DNA of 6,649 nucleotides from Angelakisella sp. (GTDB lineage Bacteria; Bacillota; Clostridia; Oscillospirales; Ruminococcaceae): the NCBI GenBank assembly GCA_022795575.1, contig JAAWGY010000126.1, forward strand, positions 1 to 6,649. Direction: 5' to 3'. The notes under the pieces are model-generated. The model was not told where the DNA came from, did not search any database, and was given only the letters and a program-made list of their open reading frames with translations. Shown in pieces: positions 1 to 5,550 of the stretch. Position 1 is the first letter of the stretch. Every line of letters starts with the position of its first letter. The translations under genes were made by a program, and so were the position numbers.

Positions 1-2
1 GC

Positions 3-115
3 TCCCTCCTTCCGGTTGGCCTGATAAGGTGCCTCCGGCGGATCTGATTCCCTGCGGGGGGATTCCCTCCCTTCGGTCGGGTGGAGCCTCCGGCGGATCT
101 GATTCCCTGCGGGGG
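3..115. repeat. Tandem-like GC-rich intergenic repeat, two units
   Basis: A 30-nt block beginning GCCTCCGGCGGATCTGATTC and ending CCTGCGGGGG is present twice without mismatch, at 31-60 and 86-115. A degenerate 17-nt block precedes each copy (3-19 TCCCTCCTTCCGGTTGG, 64-80 TCCCTCCCTTCGGTCGG), so the unit is about 55-61 bp with a small length difference between copies. The array may continue beyond the left edge. It carries no convincing open reading frame. Short GC-rich foldbacks such as CCC-TTCGGTC-GGG are possible. I infer an intergenic repeat family; its function is unknown. Confidence 0.85.
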
Positions 116-171
116 AAATGGTGTGGAATAGGCTTGCTGGTTTGTTATTATGGTTGGTTGTGGGGCAGGTA

Positions 172-199
172 CATTTGGGCACTACCGGCCTAAAAGCCT
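172..199 (+). repeat. Dispersed repeat, left copy (inverted relative to 6551-6578)
   Basis: The 16 nt at 184-199 (ACCGGCCTAAAAGCCT) are the exact reverse complement of 6551-6566. The flanking 12 nt are also alike (CATTTGGGCACT here, CATTTTGGGTTC in the other copy read on its - strand), so similarity spans about 28 nt with two small indels. It lies in the gene-free stretch upstream of the EEP hydrolase gene. Apart from the array at 3-115, this repeat and the putative promoter at 299-327, I see nothing else supportable in 116-361. Confidence 0.7.
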
Positions 200-298
200 T
201 GCCGCCAAACTGGGCTGTCTATTACGAGACATCCGGCTTTCCCCATACTGTCCACCCCCAAACACCCCTTTCCCTCCAAAATTTTCCCAAAACTGAAA

Positions 299-327
299 TT
301 GCAAATCTCTCCGTTTCGTTGTATCCT
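299..327 (+). promoter_or_regulatory. Putative promoter of the EEP hydrolase gene
   Basis: TTGCAA (299-304) and TATCCT (322-327) are separated by 17 nt, each matching 4 of 6 sigma-A consensus positions. The region is AT-rich compared with its surroundings and lies about 35 nt upstream of the start codon. The same TTGCAA -35 hexamer is used by the much stronger rubrerythrin promoter. The -10 match is weak, so this is tentative. Confidence 0.35.
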
Positions 328-361
328 ATAGATAGCGAAATTTATCATTGGAAAGGCCGGG

Positions 362-1171
362 ATGCAACCCATGGAAACCCTCACCGTGATGAGCTTTAAC
401 ATGAAACGGGACCTGCTGCCCTTTGGCCCCCACGTCTGGCATAAGCGGGCGGGACAGGCGGCAGGGGTTATCCGCCGGATAACACCGGATATTCTGGGCA
501 CCCAGGAGCTGACCGAGGGGCCCCTGGGGGATATGGAACGGCTGCTCCCCGAGTACCAGTGGGTGGGAGAGGGCCGGGGCGGCGGCCATAAGGGGGAGTA
601 TACGGCCATCTTTTTCCGCAAGGATCGCTTCCAGCTGATGAGCCAGCAGACCTTTTGGCTCTCCCGCACGCCGGAGCAGCCCAGCCGGGATTGGACCACC
701 CCCTTCCCCCGGATCTGTACCTGGTGCGAGCTACAGCCGGTGCAGAGCCCCGAAAAGCCGGTGCGGGTCTACAACACCCACCTGGACCACATCAGCTATT
801 TTGCCCGGGTCCGGGGTTTGCGGGAGATCCTGCGGCATATCTCCGCCCGGTACAAGGAGGCCCCCGGCCCGGTGATCCTGATGGGGGACTTTAACGCCAC
901 CCCCACCAGCCGCACCCTCCGGCGATGGATCGCCGCCGATCTGGAGAAAAGCGCCGGGCTGATGCGGGATTGCTATTGGGGGATTCTCCAGCGGGGCGGA
1001 GAGGTGGGCCGCAGCTATCACGGCTTTTCCGGCAAGGAAAAGGGGGCCCCTATCGACTATATCTTTACCAGCCGGGACGTGGTGCTGCGGGAGGTGGAGC
1101 TCCGCCGGGACCGCTTGGCGGACGGCTTCCCCAGCGACCACTACCCGGTGGTGGCCCAGGTGGAGCTGTAG
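362..1171 (+). CDS. Endonuclease/exonuclease/phosphatase (EEP) family metal-dependent hydrolase
   Basis: A 269-residue protein covering one complete EEP domain (DNase I/exonuclease III/sphingomyelinase fold), with no signal peptide or membrane segment. The family's catalytic set is visible in order: SFN at 11-13, metal-binding Glu49 in LGTQE, YNTHLDH at 137-143 with His140, GDFN at 175-178 (Asp176, Asn178), Asp232 in PIDYIF, and the terminal PSDHYPV with Asp259-His260. EEP enzymes cleave phosphodiester or phosphomonoester bonds with Mg2+. This compact cytosolic type resembles COG3568, whose substrates are mostly undefined; nucleic acid, a phospholipid or a small phosphoester are all possible. 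The start at 362 has GGAAAGG five nt upstream; ATG 371 would sit 14 nt from it and is less likely. It appears monocistronic: the next gene is on the opposite strand. The fold assignment is firm, the substrate is not. Confidence 0.9.
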   Translation: MQPMETLTVMSFNMKRDLLPFGPHVWHKRAGQAAGVIRRITPDILGTQELTEGPLGDMERLLPEYQWVGEGRGGGHKGEYTAIFFRKDRFQLMSQQTFWLSRTPEQPSRDWTTPFPRICTWCELQPVQSPEKPVRVYNTHLDHISYFARVRGLREILRHISARYKEAPGPVILMGDFNATPTSRTLRRWIAADLEKSAGLMRDCYWGILQRGGEVGRSYHGFSGKEKGAPIDYIFTSRDVVLREVELRRDRLADGFPSDHYPVVAQVEL

Positions 1172-1272
1172 CCGTTCCGGCAAAGGCACCCGCGCCTTGG
1201 GGGCCGCCGGCACCGTCAATCCACCCGCCCGGTATGGCAAGGGCCGCAAGTTTCCCCTCTTTGGTATGTAAA

Positions 1273-1298
1273 CCGGGGGCTTAGGGAAAGGCCCCCGG
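1273..1298 (-). terminator. Hairpin terminator for the 29-aa gene, possibly shared with the EEP gene
   Basis: CCGGGGGC (1273-1280) and GCCCCCGG (1291-1298) form a perfect 8-bp GC stem with a 10-nt loop. It begins 11 nt past the stop codon of the small - strand gene and is followed on that strand by a short TTTA. The U-tract is weak, and there is none on the + strand. Because it lies between convergent genes it may also stop readthrough from the EEP gene. Confidence 0.5.
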
Positions 1299-1309
1299 CG
1301 CAGCGCCTC

Positions 1310-1399
1310 TTATTTGCGGCTCTCGGGCTTCTGCTGCTTCTGGCCCTGCTGGTTCTGATTCTGGTTCTGCTGGTTCTTTTCGTTCTTCTCGTTGGACAT
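1310..1399 (-). CDS. Small Asn/Gln-rich hydrophilic protein, 29 aa, unknown function
   Basis: A 30-codon reading frame starts with ATG at 1399-1397 and stops with TAA at 1312-1310. The protein begins MSNEKNEKNQQNQNQ, continues QQGQKQQK, and ends PESRK. About half of its residues are Asn or Gln, and almost all the rest are charged or small. It has no hydrophobic core, signal peptide or cysteine, so it should be disordered and soluble. Support for a real gene is a full AGGAGGT ribosome binding site at 1408-1414, eight nt from the ATG, which is among the best in the window, and a GC hairpin just after the stop. It is divergent from rubrerythrin. I do not recognise the family. Its composition recalls tiny Gln/Asn/Lys-rich proteins often left unannotated in Clostridia. 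A role in spores, stress or protein stabilisation would be speculation. Confidence 0.7.
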   Translation of the reverse strand: MSNEKNEKNQQNQNQNQQGQKQQKPESRK

Positions 1400-1465
1400 G
1401 GAAAGATACCTCCTGATTTTTTTGATGGGCGCGGATGTGAGGTAGCCCTCACCCGGCTCGCTGAT

Positions 1466-1471
1466 AGTATA
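1466..1471 (-). promoter_or_regulatory. Possible -10 element for the 29-aa gene
   Basis: On the - strand TATACT (plus-strand positions 1466-1471) matches the -10 consensus at 5 of 6 positions and lies about 65 nt upstream of the small gene's start codon, in an otherwise GC-rich stretch. The hexamer 17 nt upstream (GGAATA on the - strand) is a poor -35, so either an activator, an alternative sigma factor or a false match is possible. Confidence 0.25.
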
Positions 1472-1520
1472 ACCCCGCCCCCGGCGCTTATTCCGCCGGA
1501 GAGTCCGGATAGGGAAAAAT

Positions 1521-1536
1521 CGGAAAAATTTTTCCG
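1521..1536. repeat. Perfect 16-bp palindrome upstream of the rubrerythrin promoter
   Basis: CGGAAAAATTTTTCCG is fully self-complementary and ends nine nt before the -35 hexamer of the rubrerythrin promoter, between two divergent genes. It could be a repressor or activator site, an A-tract UP-like element, or, read on the - strand, a weak terminator, because ATTTTT follows it there. The sequence alone does not choose between these. Confidence 0.6.
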
Positions 1537-1545
1537 TAAAATCCC

Positions 1546-1574
1546 TTGCAATCCCGGTAAAAGGGTGTTATAAT
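1546..1574 (+). promoter_or_regulatory. Sigma-A-type promoter of the rubrerythrin gene
   Basis: TTGCAA at 1546-1551 and a perfect TATAAT at 1569-1574 are separated by the optimal 17 nt. Predicted initiation is near 1581, giving a leader of about 57 nt before the rubrerythrin ATG. The perfect -10 and spacing suggest a strong promoter that needs repression, which fits the palindrome immediately downstream. Confidence 0.8.
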
Positions 1575-1583
1575 ATCAAGGAA

Positions 1584-1602
1584 ATCGATAATAATTATCG
1601 AT
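1584..1602. promoter_or_regulatory. Fur/PerR-family operator-like palindrome controlling rubrerythrin
   Basis: ATCGATAATAATTATCGAT is a perfect 9-1-9 inverted repeat starting about three nt after the predicted transcription start. Its 7-1-7 core, CGATAAT-A-ATTATCG, differs from the Fur box TGATAAT-N-ATTATCA only at the two outer bases, and shares ATAAT-N-ATTAT with the PerR box. A repressor bound here would block promoter escape. PerR is known to control reverse rubrerythrins in Clostridium acetobutylicum, so PerR is the favoured regulator. The sequence itself is at least as close to Fur, and neither regulator is encoded in this window. Confidence 0.7.
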
Positions 1603-1637
1603 ATTGAATTATCCAAAGAGAAGGAGTGTATGTAAAG

Positions 1638-2186
1638 ATGGCTAAGTTTGTTTGCAGCGTTTGCGGTTATGTTCATGAGGGAGAGTCTGCTCCCGAATTC
1701 TGCCCCCAGTGCAAGGCGCCTGCTTCCAAGTTTGTAAAGCAGGTTGATGGCGCTATGGCTTGGGCCGCCGAGCACGTGGTGGGTGTCGCCTCCGGCGCCC
1801 CCGAGGAGATCCTGGAGGGCCTGCGGATGAACTTCACCGGCGAGTGCACCGAGGTTGGGATGTACCTGGCGATGGCCCGCGTGGCCCATCGGGAGGGCTA
1901 CCCCGAAATCGGCCTGTACTGGGAGAAGGCCGCTTATGAGGAAGCCGAGCACGCCGCCAAGTTTGCCGAGCTGCTGGGCGAGGTTGTCACCGACAGCACC
2001 AAAAAGAACCTGGAGATGCGGGTAGAGGCGGAGAACGGCGCTACCGCCGGCAAGACCGATCTGGCCAAGAAGGCCAAGGAGCTGGGCCTGGATGCCATCC
2101 ATGACACCGTCCACGAGATGGCCCGGGACGAGGCCCGGCATGGTAAGGCCTTTGCTGGCCTGCTGGCCCGGTACTTCGGCAAATAA
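1638..2186 (+). CDS. Reverse-type rubrerythrin (NADH peroxidase component)
   Basis: A 182-residue cytosolic non-haem iron protein with rubredoxin and ferritin-like domains in the reversed order: rubredoxin first. The rubredoxin iron site is Cys6, Cys9, Cys22 and Cys25 (C-X2-C-X12-C-X2-C). The four-helix diiron domain follows from about residue 55, with Glu69 and Glu72 in the NFTGECTEVG helix, ExxH at Glu102-His105, Glu132, and ExxH at Glu165-His168 (DEARH). Such proteins accept electrons through NADH:rubredoxin oxidoreductase and reduce H2O2, and in some cases O2, to water in anaerobes; the length is normal. The start chosen is ATG 1638, 11 nt after AGAAGGAG (1619-1626). An in-frame GTG at 1626 lies inside that binding site and is rejected. 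The first 35 codons favour GTT, GCT and TTT over the GCC/GTG-rich usage of neighbouring genes, as expected for high expression. Monocistronic, with its own promoter, operator and terminator. Confidence 0.95.
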   Translation: MAKFVCSVCGYVHEGESAPEFCPQCKAPASKFVKQVDGAMAWAAEHVVGVASGAPEEILEGLRMNFTGECTEVGMYLAMARVAHREGYPEIGLYWEKAAYEEAEHAAKFAELLGEVVTDSTKKNLEMRVEAENGATAGKTDLAKKAKELGLDAIHDTVHEMARDEARHGKAFAGLLARYFGK

Positions 2187-2209
2187 GACAGAGCATTTTG
2201 GTCCTTCGG

Positions 2210-2242
2210 GGAGGGCGGAGCGTTTGCTCCGCCCTCCTTTTT
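2210..2242 (+). terminator. Rho-independent terminator of rubrerythrin
   Basis: GGAGGGCGGAGC (2210-2221) pairs perfectly with GCTCCGCCCTCC (2226-2237) around a GTTT loop and is followed by TTTTT (2238-2242). It begins 23 nt after the rubrerythrin stop codon. The hairpin lies between convergent genes and could slow transcription coming from mutY, but there is no U-tract in that direction. Confidence 0.95.
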
Positions 2243-2271
2243 CCAAAGAAGGGCCAGGCGCCATAGTCCCC

Positions 2272-3360
2272 TCACGCCACCCCAACCCCAACCCCCGCCG
2301 CCTCAAAAAAGGGCCGGAACGCCGAGGGAAGGGAAAACCTCCGGACCAGCTCCTCCGGGTGAACCCAAACAACCCCCGCCTCCGGGCAAACCGCCCCGTC
2401 GGGAACCAGCGCCAGCCAACCGGTCATCCGCCACTCTATGTGGGTGAAGATGTGCCGGGCCGGCGGCAGCGTGGCAAGGGACCGAGCCATCACCCCCAGA
2501 GGGAAAAGCGCGTCCAGCGTTTGCCATTGGTCCAGCCTGCCGGCAAAGCTCACCGGCTCCCACATCCCCGCCAGCAACCCGGTAGCAGGACGGCGGCGCA
2601 GCGCCAGCTCCCCGGTGTCCTCCCGGCGGATGATGACGATGGTCCGCTCCTCCTGGCGCCGGGGCTTTTGGGGCGCCTTTACCGGAAGACTCCCCTGGAT
2701 GCCCAGCTCCCGGGCCCGGCAGATTCCCCCCAAGGGACAGCCGCCGCAAAGCGGCTCCCCGTTGGGCAGGCAGACACAGGCCCCCAATTCCATCAGGGCC
2801 TGGTTGAAGTCCCCGGGCCGGCTGGGAAGGATTGCCTGTATCTCCGCCCCTACCGCCGGCTTTAATGCCGGGTCGGCGATGTCCCGGCGGCTGGCGGTAA
2901 GACGGGAGACAACCCGCAGCACGTTGCCGTCTACCGCCGGGCGGGCCAGGCCAAAGGCGATGGAGGCGATGGCCCCGGCGGTGTAGTCCCCGATGCCGGG
3001 GAGGCTCCGCAGCGCCTCAAAGGAGGCGGGAAGCTCCCCGCCGTACCGCTCTACCACCAGCCGGGCGGCCTTTTGCAGGTTCCGGACCCGGCTGTAGTAC
3101 CCCAGCCCCTCCCACAGCTTCAGCAGCGCCTCCTCGGGGCAGGCGGCCAGGGCGGGGATGTCCGGCAGGGCCTCCACAAAGCGGAGAAAGTAGGGCTTGG
3201 CCGCCTCCACCCGGGTTTGCTGTAGCATGATCTCGCTGACCCACACCCGGTAAGGGGTGGGCTCGCTCCGCCAGGGGAGAACCCGGGCCGAGGCGTCGTA
3301 CCAGTCCAGCAGCAGCCCCGGGAGCGCCTCCGGCAGGCGGAGGGATTCCCCGGCGGTCAC
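2272..3360 (-). CDS. mutY: A/G-specific adenine glycosylase MutY
   Basis: A 362-residue base-excision repair enzyme that removes adenine mispaired with 8-oxoguanine. Helical core: catalytic Glu43 in VSEIMLQQT (41-49), the helix-hairpin-helix LPGIGDYTAGAI (120-131) and catalytic Asp144 in VDGN. The iron-sulfur cluster ligands are probably Cys197, Cys205, Cys208 and Cys214, with an extra Cys195. From about residue 235 follows the NUDIX-like 8-oxoG recognition domain, including LLAGMWEP and HIFTHIEW, the FSH-loop equivalent. The length is normal. The start is GTG at 3360-3358, overlapping the TGA of the preceding amidohydrolase gene as GTGA, with GGTGGAG just upstream. The frame stays open to 3468, but that extension lies wholly inside the amidohydrolase coding region and lacks family similarity. 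Translation is probably coupled to the amidohydrolase gene. The C-terminus ends in a low-complexity GVGVGVA tail. Convergent with rubrerythrin. Confidence 0.95.
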   Translation of the reverse strand: MTAGESLRLPEALPGLLLDWYDASARVLPWRSEPTPYRVWVSEIMLQQTRVEAAKPYFLRFVEALPDIPALAACPEEALLKLWEGLGYYSRVRNLQKAARLVVERYGGELPASFEALRSLPGIGDYTAGAIASIAFGLARPAVDGNVLRVVSRLTASRRDIADPALKPAVGAEIQAILPSRPGDFNQALMELGACVCLPNGEPLCGGCPLGGICRARELGIQGSLPVKAPQKPRRQEERTIVIIRREDTGELALRRRPATGLLAGMWEPVSFAGRLDQWQTLDALFPLGVMARSLATLPPARHIFTHIEWRMTGWLALVPDGAVCPEAGVVWVHPEELVRRFSLPSAFRPFFEAAGVGVGVA

Positions 3361-4163
3361 AGCTCCACCCCAAAGAGGCGCTGGAAGTTCCGGGAGAGGA
3401 TGTCGTCCCGGACCTCCTCCGGCAGGCCCAGGGCAAGGAAGCGGTCCAGCTCCTGCCGGTGGTCCCACATGGGGAAGTCGGTACCAAAGAGGAAGCGGCG
3501 GTGGCCCAGCACCTCGATAAGCTGGAGGGCCCGCTCCGGCGGGAGCCGGAACAGGGCGCTGCTGGTGTCAAACCAGACGTTGGGCAGCTCCCGGTAGACC
3601 TCCACGTCCTGCCAGTGGTTGTAGCCGCCAAAGTGGGCGGCAATGCAGGTGAGCCGTGGAAAGCGCCCCGCCACCGCCGCCATCCGGGCGGGGGCGGACC
3701 AGTCGTAGCGGTCGTCTCCGGTGTGGAAGAGGATGGGGAGCCCCGCCTCGGCGCAGGCCTCGTAGAGGGGGAAGGCGGCGGGATCGTCGATGGAAAACCG
3801 CTGAAAATCCGGGTGGAGCTTGACCCCCCGCAGCCCTGTCTCCAGGATGCGGCGGACCTCCCCGGGGATATCCTGGTAATCCGGGTGGAGGGTGGCAAAG
3901 CCCAAAAACTCCGGGTGCTCCCCGCAGCAGTCCCGGATAAAGCTGTTGATGGAAACCACCTGGCCGGGGTGGGTGGCGGTGGAGCAGACCAGATATTTTT
4001 TGACGCCGATGGCGCTGCCGCTTTCCAGCAGGGCCTGGGGGGAGCCGGGGTGACACATGGGGATGCTGTAAAAGTCGCCGATGGCCCCTACCGCCTTTTG
4101 AGCGATTTTGGCGGGGAAGATATGGGCGTGGGCATCGGCAATGAGAAGGGCTTGGGGTTCCAT
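3357..4163 (-). CDS. Amidohydrolase-family (PF04909-type) TIM-barrel metal hydrolase
   Basis: A 268-residue cytosolic protein of the amidohydrolase superfamily. Visible active-site elements are DAHAH with His12 and His14, GVKLHP at 113-118 (Lys115, His117), ILFHTGD with His147, AHFGG with His177, and FGTDFPMW with Asp229. This is the order of metal ligands expected for amidohydrolase_2 proteins, which hydrolyse or decarboxylate small aromatic, lactone or amide substrates; the substrate here cannot be read from sequence. GGAGGT at 4175-4180 precedes the ATG by 11 nt. It is the first gene of a two-gene unit, its TGA overlapping the GTG of mutY by 4 nt, with a promoter at 4214-4243. The pairing with mutY need not mean a shared pathway. 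A TatD-like nuclease is a less likely alternative, given the amidohydrolase_2-style GVKLHP and FGTDFPMW motifs. Confidence 0.88.
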   Translation of the reverse strand: MEPQALLIADAHAHIFPAKIAQKAVGAIGDFYSIPMCHPGSPQALLESGSAIGVKKYLVCSTATHPGQVVSINSFIRDCCGEHPEFLGFATLHPDYQDIPGEVRRILETGLRGVKLHPDFQRFSIDDPAAFPLYEACAEAGLPILFHTGDDRYDWSAPARMAAVAGRFPRLTCIAAHFGGYNHWQDVEVYRELPNVWFDTSSALFRLPPERALQLIEVLGHRRFLFGTDFPMWDHRQELDRFLALGLPEEVRDDILSRNFQRLFGVEL

Positions 4164-4213
4164 AAAGGCAGTGCACCTCCAGATTCCACAAAAACAGAGT
4201 GGGAGTTTTGTTT

Positions 4214-4243
4214 ATTTTACCACAGGCGGGCACCAAAGGACAA
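4214..4243 (-). promoter_or_regulatory. Putative promoter of the amidohydrolase-mutY unit
   Basis: Read on the - strand, TTGTCC (plus 4238-4243, 4 of 6 to consensus) is separated by 18 nt from TAAAAT (plus 4214-4219, 5 of 6). An AT-rich stretch follows, and the amidohydrolase ATG is about 45 nt downstream of the predicted start. The -35 hexamer directly follows the hairpin at the end of pepT, so the end of one unit and the start of the next are nearly superimposed. Confidence 0.6.
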
Positions 4244-4283
4244 GCGGGGGAGGACAGCCGGTTCCGACGGCCTCCTCCCCCGC
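4244..4283 (-). terminator. Hairpin terminator after pepT
   Basis: GCGGGGGAGGA and TCCTCCCCCGC (plus-strand arms 4273-4283 and 4244-4254) make an 11-bp perfect stem. A mismatch and an inner GCCG/CGGC stem cap it. It begins 21 nt beyond the pepT stop codon. The downstream tract on the - strand is TTGTCCTTT, interrupted by GTCC, so termination may be incomplete. Confidence 0.65.
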
Positions 4284-4304
4284 CTCTCTCCCTTGATGGG
4301 GTAA

Positions 4305-5519
4305 CTACGCCACCGTCACCAGGTGCAGCAGCACCTCCACCATCTTGTCCATTGCGGCCACGGGAATGGCCTCAAAGACGCCGTGGAAGCTGAAACCCCC
4401 GGTGGAAAGGTTGGGACAGGGCAGGCCCTCGTAGGTCAGCCGGGCCCCGTCGGTGCCGCCCCGGATGGGGAGCTCCATTGGCGTCACCCCCGCCTTGGCC
4501 ATGGCCTCCCGGGCACGCTCCACCAGCTCCATGTGGTCCCGCAGCGGCTCCAGCATATTAAAGTAGCTGTCGGTGATGGCCACCTCCACCGTTCCCTCCC
4601 CGTGGCGGCGGTTCAGCAGCCGGGCGGCGGCGGTCATCATCTCCTTGCGGGCGGCGAACCGCTCCTTGTCGTGGTCCCGGATGATGTAGCTGAGCCTTGC
4701 CTCGGTGACGTCCCCCGCCAGGTCGCAGAGGTGGTAGAAGCCCTCCCGCCCCTCGGTATGCTCCGGCGTTTCGGCCTCCGGAAGAAGGGCGGCGTATTCC
4801 ACCGCGATGGCGGCGGCGTTCTTCATGGCGTCCTTGGCCGAACCGGTGTGGACGCTGAGCCCCCGCACCGTCACCTTGGCCCCGGCGGCATTAAAGTTTT
4901 CGTAGTTCAGCTCTCCTAACTCCCCGCCGTCCACCGTGTAGGCCGCGGCGGCCCCGAAGCCGGCGACGTCAAAGTGGTCCGCCCCCTGGCCGATCTCCTC
5001 GTCGGGGGTGAAGCCGACGGCGATGGGGCCGTGCTTTTGCTCCGGGTGGGCCACCAGCTCCGCCATGGCGGTGATGATCTCCGCGATGCCGGCCTTGTCG
5101 TCGGCGCCCAGCAGGGTGGTGCCGTCAGTGACCACCAGCTCCTGCCCCACATACCGGTCCAGCACCGGGAAGCGGCTCCGCTCCATAACGATGCCCTTCT
5201 CCCGGTTCAGGAGGAGGTCTCCCCCCTGATACCGCACCACCTGGGGCTTTACATCCTTGCCGGAGGCGCTGGGGGAGGTGTCCATGTGGGCGATGAGCCC
5301 CAGGCAGGGCAGCTTTTCCAGCCCGGGGGAGGCGGGGAGGCGGGCGTAGACATAGCCGAAGTCATCCATCCGGGCCCCCTCCAGCCCCAGCTCGGCCAGC
5401 TCCCGGACCAGCTCCCGGCCAAGGGCCTTCTGTTTTTCGGTGCTGGGGGTGGTGCCGGTGTCCTCCGCCGACTGGGTGTCAAAGGCAACATAGCGCAAAA
5501 AACGGTCTAAAGCCTTCAT
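4305..5519 (-). CDS. pepT: Peptidase T (tripeptide aminopeptidase)
   Basis: A 404-residue M20-family dizinc aminopeptidase that releases the N-terminal residue from tripeptides in the cytoplasm. The metal and catalytic residues sit at positions nearly identical to E. coli PepT: His78 and Asp80 in AHMDTSP, Asp140 in LGADDKAG, Glu174-Glu175 in TPDEEIG, Asp197 in VDGG, and His379 in GFSFHG. The dimerisation/lid region is marked by FNAAGAKV and HTGSAKDAMKNA, and substrate-contact motifs IRGGTDGARL and LPCPNLSTGG are present. The start is ATG 5519, with AAAGGAG at 5531-5537, 11 nt upstream. The longer open frame reaching 5627 runs into plsC and lacks family similarity. It follows plsC after 76 nt with no good promoter between, so the two are probably cotranscribed. 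The spacer is rich in foldbacks. Confidence 0.96.
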   Translation of the reverse strand: MKALDRFLRYVAFDTQSAEDTGTTPSTEKQKALGRELVRELAELGLEGARMDDFGYVYARLPASPGLEKLPCLGLIAHMDTSPSASGKDVKPQVVRYQGGDLLLNREKGIVMERSRFPVLDRYVGQELVVTDGTTLLGADDKAGIAEIITAMAELVAHPEQKHGPIAVGFTPDEEIGQGADHFDVAGFGAAAAYTVDGGELGELNYENFNAAGAKVTVRGLSVHTGSAKDAMKNAAAIAVEYAALLPEAETPEHTEGREGFYHLCDLAGDVTEARLSYIIRDHDKERFAARKEMMTAAARLLNRRHGEGTVEVAITDSYFNMLEPLRDHMELVERAREAMAKAGVTPMELPIRGGTDGARLTYEGLPCPNLSTGGFSFHGVFEAIPVAAMDKMVEVLLHLVTVA

Positions 5520-5550
5520 GATGCTGTTCTCTCCTTTTCTGTCAAAGGCT

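Noticed and set aside
1..361. CRISPR array at the left end
   Set aside because: Only two copies, with 25-nt intervening sequence that is itself similar to sequence upstream of the first copy, and no cas genes.
118..399. 93-codon + strand frame starting inside the left repeat array
   Set aside because: No ribosome binding site of quality, overlaps the start of the well-supported EEP gene, begins in repeat DNA, and resembles no family.
1626..1637. GTG start four codons upstream for rubrerythrin
   Set aside because: The GTG overlaps the AAGGAG binding site itself; ATG 1638 begins the usual M-x-K-F-x-C rubredoxin N-terminus.
3361..3468. N-terminal extension of mutY by 36 codons
   Set aside because: Wholly within the amidohydrolase coding region, Pro/Gly-rich and unlike MutY; GTG at 3360 gives the normal length and a GTGA overlap.
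4323..5510. Two long + strand frames (198 and 178 codons) opposite pepT
   Set aside because: Antisense shadows of pepT with no binding sites or recognisable domains; pepT has complete catalytic residues.
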